NCBI RefSeq assembly: GCF_002238335.1
Contig: NZ_CP022347.1
Location: 1,674,001-1,738,000, forward strand
Length of the DNA: 64,000 nt
Reading direction: 5' to 3'
Source of the DNA: Campylobacter avium LMG 24591
Lineage (GTDB): Bacteria; Campylobacterota; Campylobacteria; Campylobacterales; Campylobacteraceae
Shown: positions 53,316-62,991 of the stretch, piece after piece
Numbering within the stretch: position 1 is the first letter of the stretch
How the letters are laid out: each line of letters begins with the position of its first letter
Notes under the pieces: model-generated
Databases searched by the model: none
The model's input: the letters and a program-made list of their open reading frames with translations, nothing else
Told to the model about the DNA's origin: nothing
Program-made: the position numbers and the translations under genes

Positions 53316-54578
53316 ATGTCAATGACAATGTCGCAGAAAATTTTAGCAGACCGCGCGGGTCTTAAGGAAGTAAAGGTTGGAGATCTTATAATGGCAAAGC
53401 TTGATATGGTTTTGGGTAATGACATAACCACGCCCGTTGCCATAAATGCTTTTAAAAAGGCTAAATTTACACAGGTTTTTGATAAGGATAAAATTTCTTT
53501 GGTAATGGATCATTTTGCTCCAAATAAGGACATAAAAGCAGCCACGCAGTCGCAACAGTGTCGTTGTTTTGCAAATGACTTTGATATAAAGCATTATTAT
53601 GATGTAGGAAATATGGGAGTTGAACACGCCCTTTTACCAGAGCAAGGCATAGTTACCATAGGAGATTTGGTCATAGGAGCTGATTCTCACACCTGCACTT
53701 ACGGTGCCTTAGGAGCTTTTTCAACAGGGGTTGGCTCTACTGATATGGGTATGGCTATGGCAACAGGCGAGGCTTGGTTTAAGGTCCCACCGGCTCTTAA
53801 ATTTAACATCACAGGCAAACTTAGAAAAAATGTAAGCGGCAAAGATGTGATACTTCATATCATAGGGCTTATCGGCGTTGATGGAGCTAGATATAAAAGT
53901 ATGGAATTTAGCGGCACAGGGCTTAAAAATCTTACTATAGATGATAGGCTTTGCATAGCAAATATGGCTATAGAAGCAGGTGCTAAGAATGGAATTTTTG
54001 AAGTAGATGATGTAACTATAGAGTATGCAAAGGGTAGGACCTCAAAGGAATTTAGAATTTATAAGGCTGATGAGGATGCGCAGTATGAAAGGGTTTTTGA
54101 TATAAATTTAGATGAGATAGAACACACCGTGGCCTTTCCTCACTTGCCTGAAAATGCCAGAACCAAAAAGGATTGGGGAGATATAAAAATAGACCAAATC
54201 GTAATAGGCTCTTGCACTAACGGAAGATTAAGCGATATGAAAGCAGCCTATGAAATTTTAAAGGATAAAAAGATAGCTAAGAATACAAGATGTATCATCA
54301 TACCAGCCACGCAAAACATTTACTTAGAGTGCATTAAGCAAGGTTATTTAAAAACCTTTATAGAGGCTGGTGCGGTTGTGTCAACCCCAACTTGTGGACC
54401 TTGTCTTGGCGGACATATGGGTATCTTAGCCGCAAATGAAAAATGCGTATCCACCACAAATAGAAATTTCGTAGGTAGAATGGGACATGTAACAAGCGAG
54501 GTTTACCTAGCCTCTCCTGAAGTTGCCGCTGCTAGTGCCATAACAGGTAGATTAAGCTCACCAGATGAAGTAATGTAA
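53316..54578 (+). CDS. leuC: 3-isopropylmalate dehydratase, large subunit
   Basis: 420 aa aconitase-family protein. [4Fe-4S] cysteines: one in [16 protein letters not shown] and two in [34 protein letters not shown] is the substrate-site segment. It isomerises isopropylmalate together with LeuD. The 420-aa, HACN-type form is shared with archaea and many epsilonproteobacteria. Confidence 0.95.
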   Translation: MSMTMSQKILADRAGLKEVKVGDLIMAKLDMVLGNDITTPVAINAFKKAKFTQVFDKDKISLVMDHFAPNKDIKAATQSQQCRCFANDFDIKHYYDVGNMGVEHALLPEQGIVTIGDLVIGADSHTCTYGALGAFSTGVGSTDMGMAMATGEAWFKVPPALKFNITGKLRKNVSGKDVILHIIGLIGVDGARYKSMEFSGTGLKNLTIDDRLCIANMAIEAGAKNGIFEVDDVTIEYAKGRTSKEFRIYKADEDAQYERVFDINLDEIEHTVAFPHLPENARTKKDWGDIKIDQIVIGSCTNGRLSDMKAAYEILKDKKIAKNTRCIIIPATQNIYLECIKQGYLKTFIEAGAVVSTPTCGPCLGGHMGILAANEKCVSTTNRNFVGRMGHVTSEVYLASPEVAAASAITGRLSSPDEVM

Positions 54579-54584
54579 GGAGAG

Positions 54585-55085
54585 ATGATGAAAGCAAAAG
54601 GTTTTGTGCATAAATATAAAGACAATGTCGACACAGATGTGATAATTCCGGCAAGATACCTAAACACAAGTGATAATAAAGAACTAGCCTCTCACTGCAT
54701 GGAAGATATAGACAAGGACTTTGTTAAAAAGGTAAAGCCGGGCGATATAATGGTAGCTGGGTATAATTTTGGTTGCGGTTCAAGCAGGGAACACGCTCCC
54801 ATATCCATAAAAGAAAGTGGAATTTCTTGCATAATAGCTAAGAGCTTTGCTAGAATTTTTTATAGAAACGCTATAAATATAGGACTTGCTATCATAGAAT
54901 CAGAAAGCATTGCTGAGGAAATAGAAGCAGGAGATGAACTAGAAATAGACTTTAAAAGTGGAACTATCACAAATTTAAGCAAGAACAAAAGCTATAAAAC
55001 AAATCCTTTTCCAGCCTTTATCCAAGAGATAATTAACTCTAACGGCTATGTAGAATACATAGCTAAAAAAAAGGATAAAGAGTGA
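54585..55085 (+). CDS. leuD: 3-isopropylmalate dehydratase, small subunit
   Basis: 166 aa swivel domain: [16 protein letters not shown] and [19 protein letters not shown], then [10 protein letters not shown]. The short form, matching the 420-aa LeuC. Its stop overlaps leuB's start by 4 bp. Confidence 0.95.
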   Translation: MMKAKGFVHKYKDNVDTDVIIPARYLNTSDNKELASHCMEDIDKDFVKKVKPGDIMVAGYNFGCGSSREHAPISIKESGISCIIAKSFARIFYRNAINIGLAIIESESIAEEIEAGDELEIDFKSGTITNLSKNKSYKTNPFPAFIQEIINSNGYVEYIAKKKDKE

Positions 55086-56155
55086 AAAAAAACATAGCCG
55101 TAGTAAGAGGAGACGGCATAGGCACAGAGATAGTAGAAGAGGCTTTAAAAATCTTAAAAGCCTTAGCTAAGCTTTATAAGCACGATTTTAGCTTTAGCGA
55201 AGTTTTAGCCGGAGGCTGTGCTATCGATAAAACAGGACTTTGCTTGCCAGATGAGAGCTTAAAAACTTGTAAAGATAGCGATGCCGTGCTTTTAGGTGCT
55301 GTTGGAGGTCCTAAGTGGGATAAGGAAAAAAGCACAAACAGACCCGAGCAAGCCATACTTAAGCTAAGAAAAGAGCTAAATCTTTTTGCAAACATACGCC
55401 CTGCCTTTTTGTTTGATATACTAAAGGAAGCCTCTCCCTTAAAGCCTGAAATTTTAGAAAAGGGCATTGATTTGCTTATACTTAGAGAGCTAACGGGTGG
55501 GGTTTATTTTGGAGAGCATAAAACCCAAAGTATAGATAATGAGCTTGTGGCAAGTGATGATATGAGCTATAAGCAAAGTGAGATAGAACGTATAGCAAAA
55601 CTTGGCTTTGAGATAGCAAGAACAAGAAAAAAGAGGCTTTGCTCTGTGGATAAGGCAAATGTACTTGATACTAGCCGCTTGTGGAGAAAAGTACTTGATG
55701 AGATGGCAAAAAAATACCCTGATGTAGAGCTAGAGCATATGTATGTGGATAATGCAGCTATGCAGCTTTGTGCTAGGCCTTCACATTTTGATGTGCTTTT
55801 GACTGAAAATATGTTTGGAGACATTTTAAGCGATGAAGCAAGCGTGATAACAGGTAGCATAGGACTTATACCCTCAGCCTCTATAAACGAAAGCTCAAAA
55901 GGACTTTATGAGCCAATTCACGGCTCAGCTCCAGACATAGCAGGGCAAAATAAAGCAAATCCCATAGCTACCATACTAAGCGTGGCTATGATGTTAAAAC
56001 TTTCCTTTAAGCTTGAAAAAGAGGCAAAGGCTATAGAAGATGCCGTGCAAGAGACATTAAAGCAAGGCTTTAGAACGGCTGATATTATGAGTAAAGACTG
56101 CACCTTGCTAACTTGCTCACAGATGGGAGATGAGATAATTAAAAATCTATCTTAG
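55082..56155 (+). CDS. leuB: 3-isopropylmalate dehydrogenase
   Basis: 357 aa, GTG start overlapping the leuD stop. Motifs: [39 protein letters not shown] with the substrate Arg residues, VDNAAMQL, and the NAD segment [20 protein letters not shown]. It makes 2-ketoisocaproate with NAD+. It ends the leucine operon; the glycosyltransferase gene follows after 8 bp and may be co-transcribed. Confidence 0.95.
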   Translation: MKKNIAVVRGDGIGTEIVEEALKILKALAKLYKHDFSFSEVLAGGCAIDKTGLCLPDESLKTCKDSDAVLLGAVGGPKWDKEKSTNRPEQAILKLRKELNLFANIRPAFLFDILKEASPLKPEILEKGIDLLILRELTGGVYFGEHKTQSIDNELVASDDMSYKQSEIERIAKLGFEIARTRKKRLCSVDKANVLDTSRLWRKVLDEMAKKYPDVELEHMYVDNAAMQLCARPSHFDVLLTENMFGDILSDEASVITGSIGLIPSASINESSKGLYEPIHGSAPDIAGQNKANPIATILSVAMMLKLSFKLEKEAKAIEDAVQETLKQGFRTADIMSKDCTLLTCSQMGDEIIKNLS

Positions 56156-56163
56156 GATAAAAG

Positions 56164-56967
56164 ATGAAAAATAACAAACTTCCTTTAAGTGCGTGTATTT
56201 TAGTAAAAAATGCACAAAAGCACATAAAAGAATGCCTAGAAAATTTGCAAGATTTTGACGAAATCATCTTGCTTGATAATGAAAGTAGCGATGATACCTT
56301 AAAAATCGCTAAGGAATTTAATGAAAGCTATAAAAATCTAAAAATATATCAAAGCGAATTCATAGGCTTTGGTGCTTTAAAAAATTTAGCCCTAAGTTAT
56401 GCTACAAATGAATGGATTTTTAGCATAGATAGCGATGAGGTCTTAGAAAAAGAGTGCTTAGACTTTTTAAAAGACTTTTTTAAAAGCCCTCCAAGTAAGG
56501 ACATCATCTTAGCTCTGCCTCGCAAAAATCTTTACAAAAACGAGTGGATAAAAGCAAGTGGCTGGTATCCTGATTATGTGATAAGAGTATTTAACAAAAA
56601 CTATACTAAATTTAATGAAAATATAGTGCATGAAAGCGTGATTGTACCAAAAGATGCAAAGATTAAAAGGCTTGATTTTGGTATAAGGCATTATGCTTGC
56701 TCATCCATAGAAGATATAGTTAAAAAGATGAATTTATATACCTCTCATTCTGCGAAAGAAAAATTTAAAAAGGGCAAAAAAGCCTCTATAAGCGGGGCGA
56801 TTTTTAGATTTTTCTTTACTTTTTTTAAGGATTATTTCTTTAGAAAAGGCATATTTTATGGCTACAAGGGACTTGTAATATCCTTGATGAATGCACAGGG
56901 TGCTTTTTTAAGATACATAAAACTTTACGAGCTAAACAAAGATGAAAAAGCTTCTCATACTAGCTAA
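56164..56967 (+). CDS. Family 2 glycosyltransferase (WaaE/KdtX-like)
   Basis: 267 aa, GT-A fold. LSACILVKNAQKHIKECLEN (about residues 8-27), the nucleotide site ILLDNESSDDTLKIAKEF and the metal motif IFSIDSDEVLEKE (DxD-like) are visible. The pattern KNLYKNEWIKASGWYPDYVI then RVF is typical of lipooligosaccharide core enzymes near WaaE. An amphipathic C-terminus suggests membrane association. Follows leuB by 8 bp and overlaps the next glycosyltransferase by 26 bp. Confidence 0.8.
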   Translation: MKNNKLPLSACILVKNAQKHIKECLENLQDFDEIILLDNESSDDTLKIAKEFNESYKNLKIYQSEFIGFGALKNLALSYATNEWIFSIDSDEVLEKECLDFLKDFFKSPPSKDIILALPRKNLYKNEWIKASGWYPDYVIRVFNKNYTKFNENIVHESVIVPKDAKIKRLDFGIRHYACSSIEDIVKKMNLYTSHSAKEKFKKGKKASISGAIFRFFFTFFKDYFFRKGIFYGYKGLVISLMNAQGAFLRYIKLYELNKDEKASHTS

Positions 56968-57997
56968 GGATATAAGTAGCAATGGAGGAGGCGAAAGAGT
57001 TGGCGTAAATTTAGCTAATGAGCTTTGCAAATACTACGACCTTGAGTTTGTAAGTTTTTTTAAAGAAAATGAAAAGCCTCATTTTAACTTAAATGAAAAT
57101 ATCAAAACTCATTACATTTCAAAACTTAAGTCAAGAAATTTTCTTTATAAATTTTTTATGAAAAGCATTTACAGATATATTTTAAGTCTTAAAATTTGCT
57201 TTTTCATAAGGAGGCAAAACTTTGATTTTATCCTAGCAAATGACGGCTTTTTTGTGCCCTTTTTTAAAAATAAGCACACAAGATATATTAGACTATGGCA
57301 TTTACAAGCTCCAAAAAGAAAAAAGAAAATTTTTGCTAAACTTGATACCCTTGTCATACTAAGCAAAAAAGAGCTAAGCACTTGGCAAAGCTATCATAAA
57401 GATATAAGGATAATCCCAAATTTCTTAAGTCAAATCCCAGAGCAAAATGCAAATTTAAAGCAAAAAAAAATTCTAAGCATAGGGCGTATGGATAGGGGCG
57501 ATCAAAAGGGCTTTTTTAGACTGCTTGAACTTTTTAAGCTTGTCTTAGCTGATGAAAATTTAAGGAAGTGGAAGCTTTGCATAGTAGGAGATGGTATCTT
57601 AAAAGAAAGCTTAAAGGCTAGAGTTAAGGAGCTAGGGCTTTGTCAAAATATTGAGATAAAGGATTTTACAAAAAATATAGAAAATGAGTATCTAAACGCC
57701 AGTATATACGTTATGACTAGCTATTTTGAGGGCTTTGGTATGGTTTTAGCTGAAGCCTCGTCCTACGCTTTACCTTGCATAGCATTTGATGTAAATGCCG
57801 GACCAAGCGATATAATAGATGATGATAAAACAGGCTTTTTGATAGAGGATAAGAACTTAAAAGCTTATGCTAAAAAGCTTTCTTATTTAATGAAAGATGA
57901 GAACTTGAGGGCTAACTTTGCTAAAAATGCCAAGCAAAAAGCAAAAGAATTTTCTAAGGAAAAAATCATCAAAGAATGGCTAGAGCTTTTAAGCTAA
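56942..57997 (+). CDS. Family 4 glycosyltransferase (GT-B)
   Basis: 351 aa. The N-terminal LILAKDISSNGGGERVGVNL then ANEL is the acceptor-side loop of GT4 enzymes. The C-terminal Rossmann domain has LSIGRMDRGDQKGFFRLLEL, LCIVGDGILKESLKARVKEL and the nucleotide-sugar motif TSYFEGFGMVLAEASSYALP (E-x7-E, about residues 260-279). It probably extends surface glycan (lipooligosaccharide or capsule). Overlaps the preceding GT2 gene by 26 bp. Confidence 0.83.
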   Translation: MKKLLILAKDISSNGGGERVGVNLANELCKYYDLEFVSFFKENEKPHFNLNENIKTHYISKLKSRNFLYKFFMKSIYRYILSLKICFFIRRQNFDFILANDGFFVPFFKNKHTRYIRLWHLQAPKRKKKIFAKLDTLVILSKKELSTWQSYHKDIRIIPNFLSQIPEQNANLKQKKILSIGRMDRGDQKGFFRLLELFKLVLADENLRKWKLCIVGDGILKESLKARVKELGLCQNIEIKDFTKNIENEYLNASIYVMTSYFEGFGMVLAEASSYALPCIAFDVNAGPSDIIDDDKTGFLIEDKNLKAYAKKLSYLMKDENLRANFAKNAKQKAKEFSKEKIIKEWLELLS

Positions 57998-58262
57998 CTT
58001 TCTCTCATAAAAAACCTCTTTTATCTTTTTTACAAGCCCAGCTTTAAAACTAGGCTAAGAAATTTTTTAAAAATTGCGCGAACTTTCTTTACATCTGCCT
58101 TTAAATTTCGCATTGCCCGCACGGTTTAAAAAATAAAAATTCTAAATTTAATGAGAGTAAAAAAGGGATCCAGCCAAAAAGGCTAGACCTTTAGCAATAT
58201 TTTGAAAAGATTTAAAACTACATCGTAAAAAAAGAAAAAAACTTTATAGCTAAAAATTTAAA

Positions 58263-58276
58263 AAGCGTAATCGCTT
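58263..58276 (-). terminator. purM terminator
   Basis: AAGCG-ATTA-CGCTT followed on the minus strand by TTTAAATTTTT, just past the purM stop. The 280 bp from 57998 to here hold no gene I can see, only AT-rich sequence and a small AGCC/GGCT hairpin near 58165. Confidence 0.5.
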
Positions 58277-58280
58277 CAGT

Positions 58281-59267
58281 TTATTCTAAGATAACTCCCT
58301 CGTTTAAAACGACTTCGCCGATTATAAAGGCGTCTGAGTTTTCAAGCACCTTTGAAACATTTGCAGAGCTTACTACTAAAACCATTCCAACGCCCATATT
58401 AAAGCTTCTATACATCTCATTTTCATCCACCATTTGCCCTATGGTATAAAAAATTTCTTGTGTTTTTAAGTGATGTTTTCTTATCACAGCTCCTATGCCT
58501 CTTGGAAAAATTCTAGGCAAATTCTCCAAAAGCCCACCCCCTGTTATGTGTGCTAAGGCATTTATAAAGGGCTTTAGCTTTACAAAGTCTTTTACATAAA
58601 TTCTAGTTGGCTCAAGTAAGATGTCTATTAAGCTCTTACCTTCTATCTTATCATCAAAACTTAGTTTAAGCTCCTCAAAAAGCACCTTTCTAGCTAAAGA
58701 ATAACCATTTGAGTGAAGCCCGGAACTAGGCAAGGCCAAAAGCAGGTCTCCATTTTTTACAAAGGCTCTTCTATCTATCTCCTCAGCCTCAGCCATACCC
58801 ACAGCAAAACCGGCTAGATCAAAATCGCCCTCCTTGTAAAGTCCGGGCATTTCAGCAGTTTCGCCTCCTATTAAGGAGCATTCTGCTAATTTACAAGCTC
58901 TTGCTATACCAGCAATGACTTCCTTAGCAGCCTCAAGCTCAAGCTTTGCACTTGCGTAATAATCAAGAAAAAACATAGGCTTTGCAAAATTACACAAAAG
59001 ATCATTCACGCACATAGCGACTAAATCCTGCCCTATGCTAGAATATCTCTTGCTATCTATGGCTAGTTTTAACTTTGTGCCAACCCCATCAGTTGCGGCT
59101 AAAAGCACAGGATTTTTATATCCGCTTGGCAGAGCATAAGCACCAGAAAATGAGCCTATGCCACCTAAAACATTTTTATCAAAGGTATCTTTTACAAGAG
59201 GCTTTATACTTTCTACAAAGGAATTTCCCTTATCTATACTAACTCCAGCGTCTTCATAGCTTATCAT
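58281..59267 (-). CDS. purM: Phosphoribosylformylglycinamidine cyclo-ligase
   Basis: 328 aa. ISYEDAGVSIDKGNSFVESI (about residues 2-21), GGIGSFSGAYALP, the ATP-loop ATDGVGTKLKLA and LIGGETAEMPGLY are family marks. It closes the imidazole ring to AIR, the fifth step of purine synthesis. Divergent from coaE across 58 bp. Confidence 0.95.
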   Translation of the reverse strand: MISYEDAGVSIDKGNSFVESIKPLVKDTFDKNVLGGIGSFSGAYALPSGYKNPVLLAATDGVGTKLKLAIDSKRYSSIGQDLVAMCVNDLLCNFAKPMFFLDYYASAKLELEAAKEVIAGIARACKLAECSLIGGETAEMPGLYKEGDFDLAGFAVGMAEAEEIDRRAFVKNGDLLLALPSSGLHSNGYSLARKVLFEELKLSFDDKIEGKSLIDILLEPTRIYVKDFVKLKPFINALAHITGGGLLENLPRIFPRGIGAVIRKHHLKTQEIFYTIGQMVDENEMYRSFNMGVGMVLVVSSANVSKVLENSDAFIIGEVVLNEGVILE

Positions 59268-59325
59268 TTAACTTTCCTTAAAACAAAAATGCTATTCTAA
59301 CAAAAAGAATTTTAAAGCTTAGTAA

Positions 59326-59922
59326 ATGAAAAAAGTATTTTTCGTAACCGCCTCCATAGCCTGTGGCAAGTCCTCTTTTATGCAAATAGCTAAGGAAAAA
59401 GGCTATGAAATTTGCAGTGCTGATGAGATAGCGCATCGTATCTTAAATGAAAAAAGAGCTGAAATTTATGAGCTTTTTAAGGACAAGATAAGCAAAAACG
59501 AGCTTATAAAAGATGAAAAAATAGACAGGAAAGTCTTAGGAAGGCTGGTTTTTAAGGACAAAAAGGAGCTTAAAAAGCTAGAAGCTTTTTTACACCCAAG
59601 GATAAAGGCTGAAATTTTAGCCTTTATAAGGGCAAATAAAGACACAGTTTTCATAGAAATACCGCTTTTTTTTGAAAGCAAAAACTACGAAAATTTAGGA
59701 AAAGCTATACTCATATACTCAAAAAAACAAGAAATCATAAAAAGGCTAATGAAAAGAGAAAACATAGACGAAAAAGAGGCTTTAAATAGGCTTTCTTTAC
59801 AAATGGACATAGAGGAAAAGAAAAAAATGGCCGATATTGTGATAGAAAATTTAAGCGATTTTGAAAATTTTAAGAAAAATTGCGAAAACTTTTTTAAGGA
59901 CTTAGAAAATGAGGCTTTATAA
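59326..59922 (+). CDS. coaE: Dephospho-CoA kinase
   Basis: 198 aa. P-loop TASIACGKSSFMQIA (about residues 7-21) has the Campylobacter variant lacking the usual first Gly. ISADEIAH-like CSADEIAHRILNEKR, HPRIKAEIL and EIPLFFES follow. It phosphorylates the ribose 3'-OH of dephospho-CoA. Overlaps dapF by 14 bp. Confidence 0.92.
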   Translation: MKKVFFVTASIACGKSSFMQIAKEKGYEICSADEIAHRILNEKRAEIYELFKDKISKNELIKDEKIDRKVLGRLVFKDKKELKKLEAFLHPRIKAEILAFIRANKDTVFIEIPLFFESKNYENLGKAILIYSKKQEIIKRLMKRENIDEKEALNRLSLQMDIEEKKKMADIVIENLSDFENFKKNCENFFKDLENEAL

Positions 59923-60658
59923 ATACTGCGCCTCGGGCAATGATTTTGTGATATTTAGCACAGATGAAAAAAAAGATAGAAGCAACTTAGCAAAAGAGCT
60001 TTGTAACAGATACAGCGGTGTGGGTGCTGATGGTATGATAGTGCTTTTGCCCTCTAAGGACTATGATTTTGAGTGGGATTTTTACAACTGCGATGGCTCA
60101 AAGGCTTCTATGTGTGGAAACGGCGCAAGAGCGGCGGCTTTATTTGCTGTGCAAAGGCTAGGTAAAAATAAAAATTTAAGCTTTTTAAGCGGAGCAGGCG
60201 AGATAAAAGCAAGTATTTTTGATGATGAGGTTGAAATTTTACTTAGCAAGGCTAAGGATATAAGGTCTAAATTTAGCTTTGAGGATAAAACTTGGCAAGG
60301 TGTTGATACGGGAGTGCCTCATTTGGTGCATTTTTGCGAGGATTTGCAAAGCTTTGATATAGAGCTTTGCAAAAAAGCTAGAGATAAATTTAATGCAAAT
60401 GTAAATTTTGCTAAGGTGCTTGATAAAGAAAATATGGCTGTAAGGACCTTTGAAAGAGGGGTAGAAAATGAAACCCTAGCTTGTGGGACCGGAATGACGG
60501 CTTGTTTTTACCTAGCCTATCTTAATAAGCTTGTTGATAAAAGCGTAAAAATACTGCCAAAAAGCAAGGAGGAGCTGTTTTTAAGGCTTGAAAATGATGA
60601 TATATATTTTAAAGGAAGGGTTAGATACTGCTTTGAAGCAAATTATAATCTTGCTTAG
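59909..60658 (+). CDS. dapF: Diaminopimelate epimerase
   Basis: 249 aa. YKYCASGNDFVIF (about residues 4-16), catalytic Cys in CGNGARAAALFAV (about 71) and second Cys in ETLACGTGMTACFYLAY (about 192). It converts LL-DAP to meso-DAP for peptidoglycan and lysine. It overlaps coaE at its start and the Bax-like gene at its end. Confidence 0.95.
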   Translation: MRLYKYCASGNDFVIFSTDEKKDRSNLAKELCNRYSGVGADGMIVLLPSKDYDFEWDFYNCDGSKASMCGNGARAAALFAVQRLGKNKNLSFLSGAGEIKASIFDDEVEILLSKAKDIRSKFSFEDKTWQGVDTGVPHLVHFCEDLQSFDIELCKKARDKFNANVNFAKVLDKENMAVRTFERGVENETLACGTGMTACFYLAYLNKLVDKSVKILPKSKEELFLRLENDDIYFKGRVRYCFEANYNLA

Positions 60659-61340
60659 CTTTACGCCACTTTTTGCCTTTGCTATAAATGGGGGCTTTGA
60701 TGAGAATTTTTACAAGGCAAGTATAGAGGAAAAAAGAAAAATTTTCATAAAAACCATAAATGAGCTTTTAGATAAGTCCTTTGAAAAAATCAAGGCTGAA
60801 AGAGACTTTGTGGATAGTTTTTTTGAAAAAAATGCCAAAACAGGCTTTAGAGAACTTAAAAAAGATGAGCTTAACAAACTCATAGAGCTAAAAGAAAAAT
60901 ATAGAGTTAAAAATTTATTTGACTATAAAGAGTATAAAAAGAGAATTTCAACTGTGCCAAAGTCTATGGGCATAGCACAGGCTATGGTAGAAAGTGCCAC
61001 AGGAACAAGCCGTTTTACAAAGGAGGCTAACAATCTTTTTGGCGAATGGACCTGGGGAGAAAAGGGCATAATCCCAAAAAAAAGGGCAAAGGGCAAGACG
61101 CATAAGATAAGGATTTTTGATAGCTTGCAAGAAAGCGTTGATTCTTATCTTTTAAATTTAAACAGAAACCACGCTTATGAGGAATTTAGAGAATTAAGAG
61201 CAAAATTTATGCAAAAAAATGAAAAATTAAGCGGCTTAGAAGCTGTGAAAACCCTTGTAAATTACTCAGAAATTCGTGAAAAATATGTGAAAATTTTAAC
61301 AACTGTTATAGAAAAAAATGAGCTAAACGCCCTTGATTAA
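60633..61340 (+). CDS. Secreted Bax-like glucosaminidase-domain protein
   Basis: About 235 aa. I place the start at a TTG (60633), which begins a signal peptide LKQIIILLSFTPLFAFA and has AAGGAAGGG upstream; ATGs at 60588-60596 would put 12-15 extra residues first. The mature protein has a Lys/Glu-rich helical region and then a glucosaminidase (PF01832) domain. Its segments are SMGIAQAMVESATGTSRFTK with the catalytic Glu, NNLFGEWTW, and LQESVDSYLLNLNRNHAYEE. It probably cleaves peptidoglycan. Overlaps dapF, whose product supplies peptidoglycan. Confidence 0.8.
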   Translation: MKQIIILLSFTPLFAFAINGGFDENFYKASIEEKRKIFIKTINELLDKSFEKIKAERDFVDSFFEKNAKTGFRELKKDELNKLIELKEKYRVKNLFDYKEYKKRISTVPKSMGIAQAMVESATGTSRFTKEANNLFGEWTWGEKGIIPKKRAKGKTHKIRIFDSLQESVDSYLLNLNRNHAYEEFRELRAKFMQKNEKLSGLEAVKTLVNYSEIREKYVKILTTVIEKNELNALD

Positions 61341-61382
61341 CTAAATTAATTAAGAAATTCTTAAAATAAATTTAAGAATTTG

Positions 61383-61396
61383 TTTTTTTTTTTTTT
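61383..61396 (+). repeat. T14 tract in the promoter of the first tandem membrane gene
   Basis: Fourteen T directly before GTAAAAT, placing the run in the spacer just upstream of a TAAAAT -10. A near-copy lies at 61963-61975 before the paralogue. Confidence 0.75.
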
Positions 61397-61436
61397 GTAA
61401 AATCAGGCCTTTTAAATTTAGTAAAAAAGGAAAGGC

Positions 61437-61946
61437 TTGTTTGGCTTTATAAAAGAGCAGGTGAAATTCGCTAAAAAAGACGGACTTATCTACGCCACAA
61501 TTTATATTTTATCCTGCCTTTTTGCCTTTATACCTTATGTGGGTTTTGTGCTTAAAATTTTTTCTTTTTTATTTTTGTTTTTAGCACTTAAAACCGTGGC
61601 AGAACTTTCAAATTCAAGCAAAATTCAAAGAGATTTTTTCATCTTTGTTTTTTCATATCTAGCATATACGCTTATAAGCTTTTTCAAAGATGATATGGAT
61701 GTGCTTGTGCTTTATTTTTCATATCTTTTATATAGTTCTTACCTGTTATTTTCCTTTAATGTTTTCAAGGCTTTGGCCATGTCAAGCGATGTGGCTTTGT
61801 TTGTCTATGCTTTTGCCTTTGTATTTTTAGCTGCTGTGCTTGAATTTTTCAACCTTTCTTATGTCTTATCTTATGTTTTATATATAATAGGCTCTATTTT
61901 GGGGCTTTTGGCATGGCTGAATTTAAGATACATATATAAAAAATAA
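61437..61946 (+). CDS. Polytopic membrane protein, tandem paralogue 1
   Basis: 169 aa, TTG start (61437) after AAAAAAGGAAAGGC. Four to five hydrophobic helices: TIYILSCLFAFIPYVGFVLK, IFSFLFLFLALKTVAELS, a middle pair, and VLSYVLYIIGSILGLLAWLN. LKTVAELSNSSKIQRDFFIF aligns with VKGFAELSGSETIVKKFIIF in the next gene, so the two are duplicates. No family assigned with confidence. Confidence 0.65.
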   Translation: MFGFIKEQVKFAKKDGLIYATIYILSCLFAFIPYVGFVLKIFSFLFLFLALKTVAELSNSSKIQRDFFIFVFSYLAYTLISFFKDDMDVLVLYFSYLLYSSYLLFSFNVFKALAMSSDVALFVYAFAFVFLAAVLEFFNLSYVLSYVLYIIGSILGLLAWLNLRYIYKK

Positions 61947-61962
61947 TTTCAGCAATAATTCG

Positions 61963-61975
61963 TTTTTTTTTTTTT
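61963..61975 (+). repeat. T13 tract in the promoter of the second tandem membrane gene
   Basis: Thirteen T directly before GTTAAAATCGG, the same layout as the T14 tract 580 bp upstream, so promoter and gene were duplicated together. Confidence 0.75.
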
Positions 61976-62009
61976 GTTAAAATCGGCGAAATTCATTTAA
62001 GGAGCTTTA

Positions 62010-62552
62010 ATGTCTACTTATGCAAGAGATGAAAGAGTTTCATCGATTAGAAAAAAAGGTATCATTTATATGGTGCTTGCGGTGTTGGCTTATTTTGCTG
62101 ATTTTATACCTGTTTTAGGGGGACTTTTTGAGTTTGTAATCAAGATAGTGGCCTTTATTTTCTTGTTTTTAGCAGTAAAAGGCTTTGCTGAACTTTCAGG
62201 CTCTGAAACGATAGTAAAAAAATTCATCATTTTTGTCATTTCTTTACTGCTTGGTTCTCTTATTTTGTCCTACAAGACAAGTCTTGCGTTCTCGGGCTTT
62301 GGAATTGTTTTAGTCATAATTGCTTATATCCTGCTTATCTTGTCATTAATCTACGGCTTCATGCTTTATAAGGAATTATCAAATTTAAGCGATGTGGGAT
62401 TATTTTTCGTATCCTTTGTATTGCTTTTAATAGGCATAGTTTGCGAAATGATACCATTTGTAGGCTTTCTTGCCTTTGTGCCTTTGTTTATAGCTTTGAT
62501 ATGTGAATTTTTAGCTTGGATAAAGTTAGAACACATAAATAAGGCAAGCTGA
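62010..62552 (+). CDS. Polytopic membrane protein, tandem paralogue 2
   Basis: 180 aa, ATG after AAGGAGCTTTA. Hydrophobic helices include IIYMVLAVLAYFADFIPVLG, FVIKIVAFIFLFLAVKGFAE and LLLIGIVCEMIPFVGFLAFV. Same architecture as its neighbour, with the shared motif ELS-x-S. Short polar N-terminus (STYARDERVSSIRKKG). Role unknown. Confidence 0.7.
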   Translation: MSTYARDERVSSIRKKGIIYMVLAVLAYFADFIPVLGGLFEFVIKIVAFIFLFLAVKGFAELSGSETIVKKFIIFVISLLLGSLILSYKTSLAFSGFGIVLVIIAYILLILSLIYGFMLYKELSNLSDVGLFFVSFVLLLIGIVCEMIPFVGFLAFVPLFIALICEFLAWIKLEHINKAS

Positions 62553-62583
62553 TAAAAGTATAAATTTTTAAAAAAGAAAAAAA

Positions 62584-62887
62584 ATGAAAAAGATTATATT
62601 CACACTGTAGCGGTGATGTTTCTAAGATAATAAAATATCTAGATTTGCCTGAAAAAGAAGGTGTTCAAGAAATAATAAGTGGCAAGTTAAAACAAGCCGT
62701 AGCCAAAGAAGGAGCAAAGATAGAAAAAAGAGGCGGACTAAAGGAAAGTAAGATTGTTGAGGTAAAAGAAAACGGCACTGATAGAAAAGTGGTAAGAATT
62801 TTAAATGTGTACAATGATGATTCAAATAGCAGTGACAACTTCCCTTTTGTGCTTAAAGATAAAGAATGGAAACTGCAGTTAAGATAA
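62584..62887 (+). pseudogene. DUF4878-like lipoprotein relic with deleted signal region
   Basis: ATG at 62584 gives MKKIIFTL and a stop at 62608. In the next frame the sequence runs CSGDVSKIIKYLDLPEKEGV, then GKLKQAVAKEGAKIEKRGGL, and ends KEWKLQLR. The order start of signal - [missing lipobox and about 25 residues] - SGDV...YL.LPE matches small DUF4878-type lipoproteins. Probably an internal deletion plus frame change. The 80-codon frame from a TTG at 62645 lacks a ribosome site and is unlikely to be made. Confidence 0.45.
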
Positions 62888-62991
62888 ACACTTAATTTTA
62901 GTAGTAAGCCTTGCTTTGCTTGGCTTGCTGCATTTATAAATTCAACAAAAGTTAAAATTTTAAATTTGATGAAAATATGAATTTAATGGCT

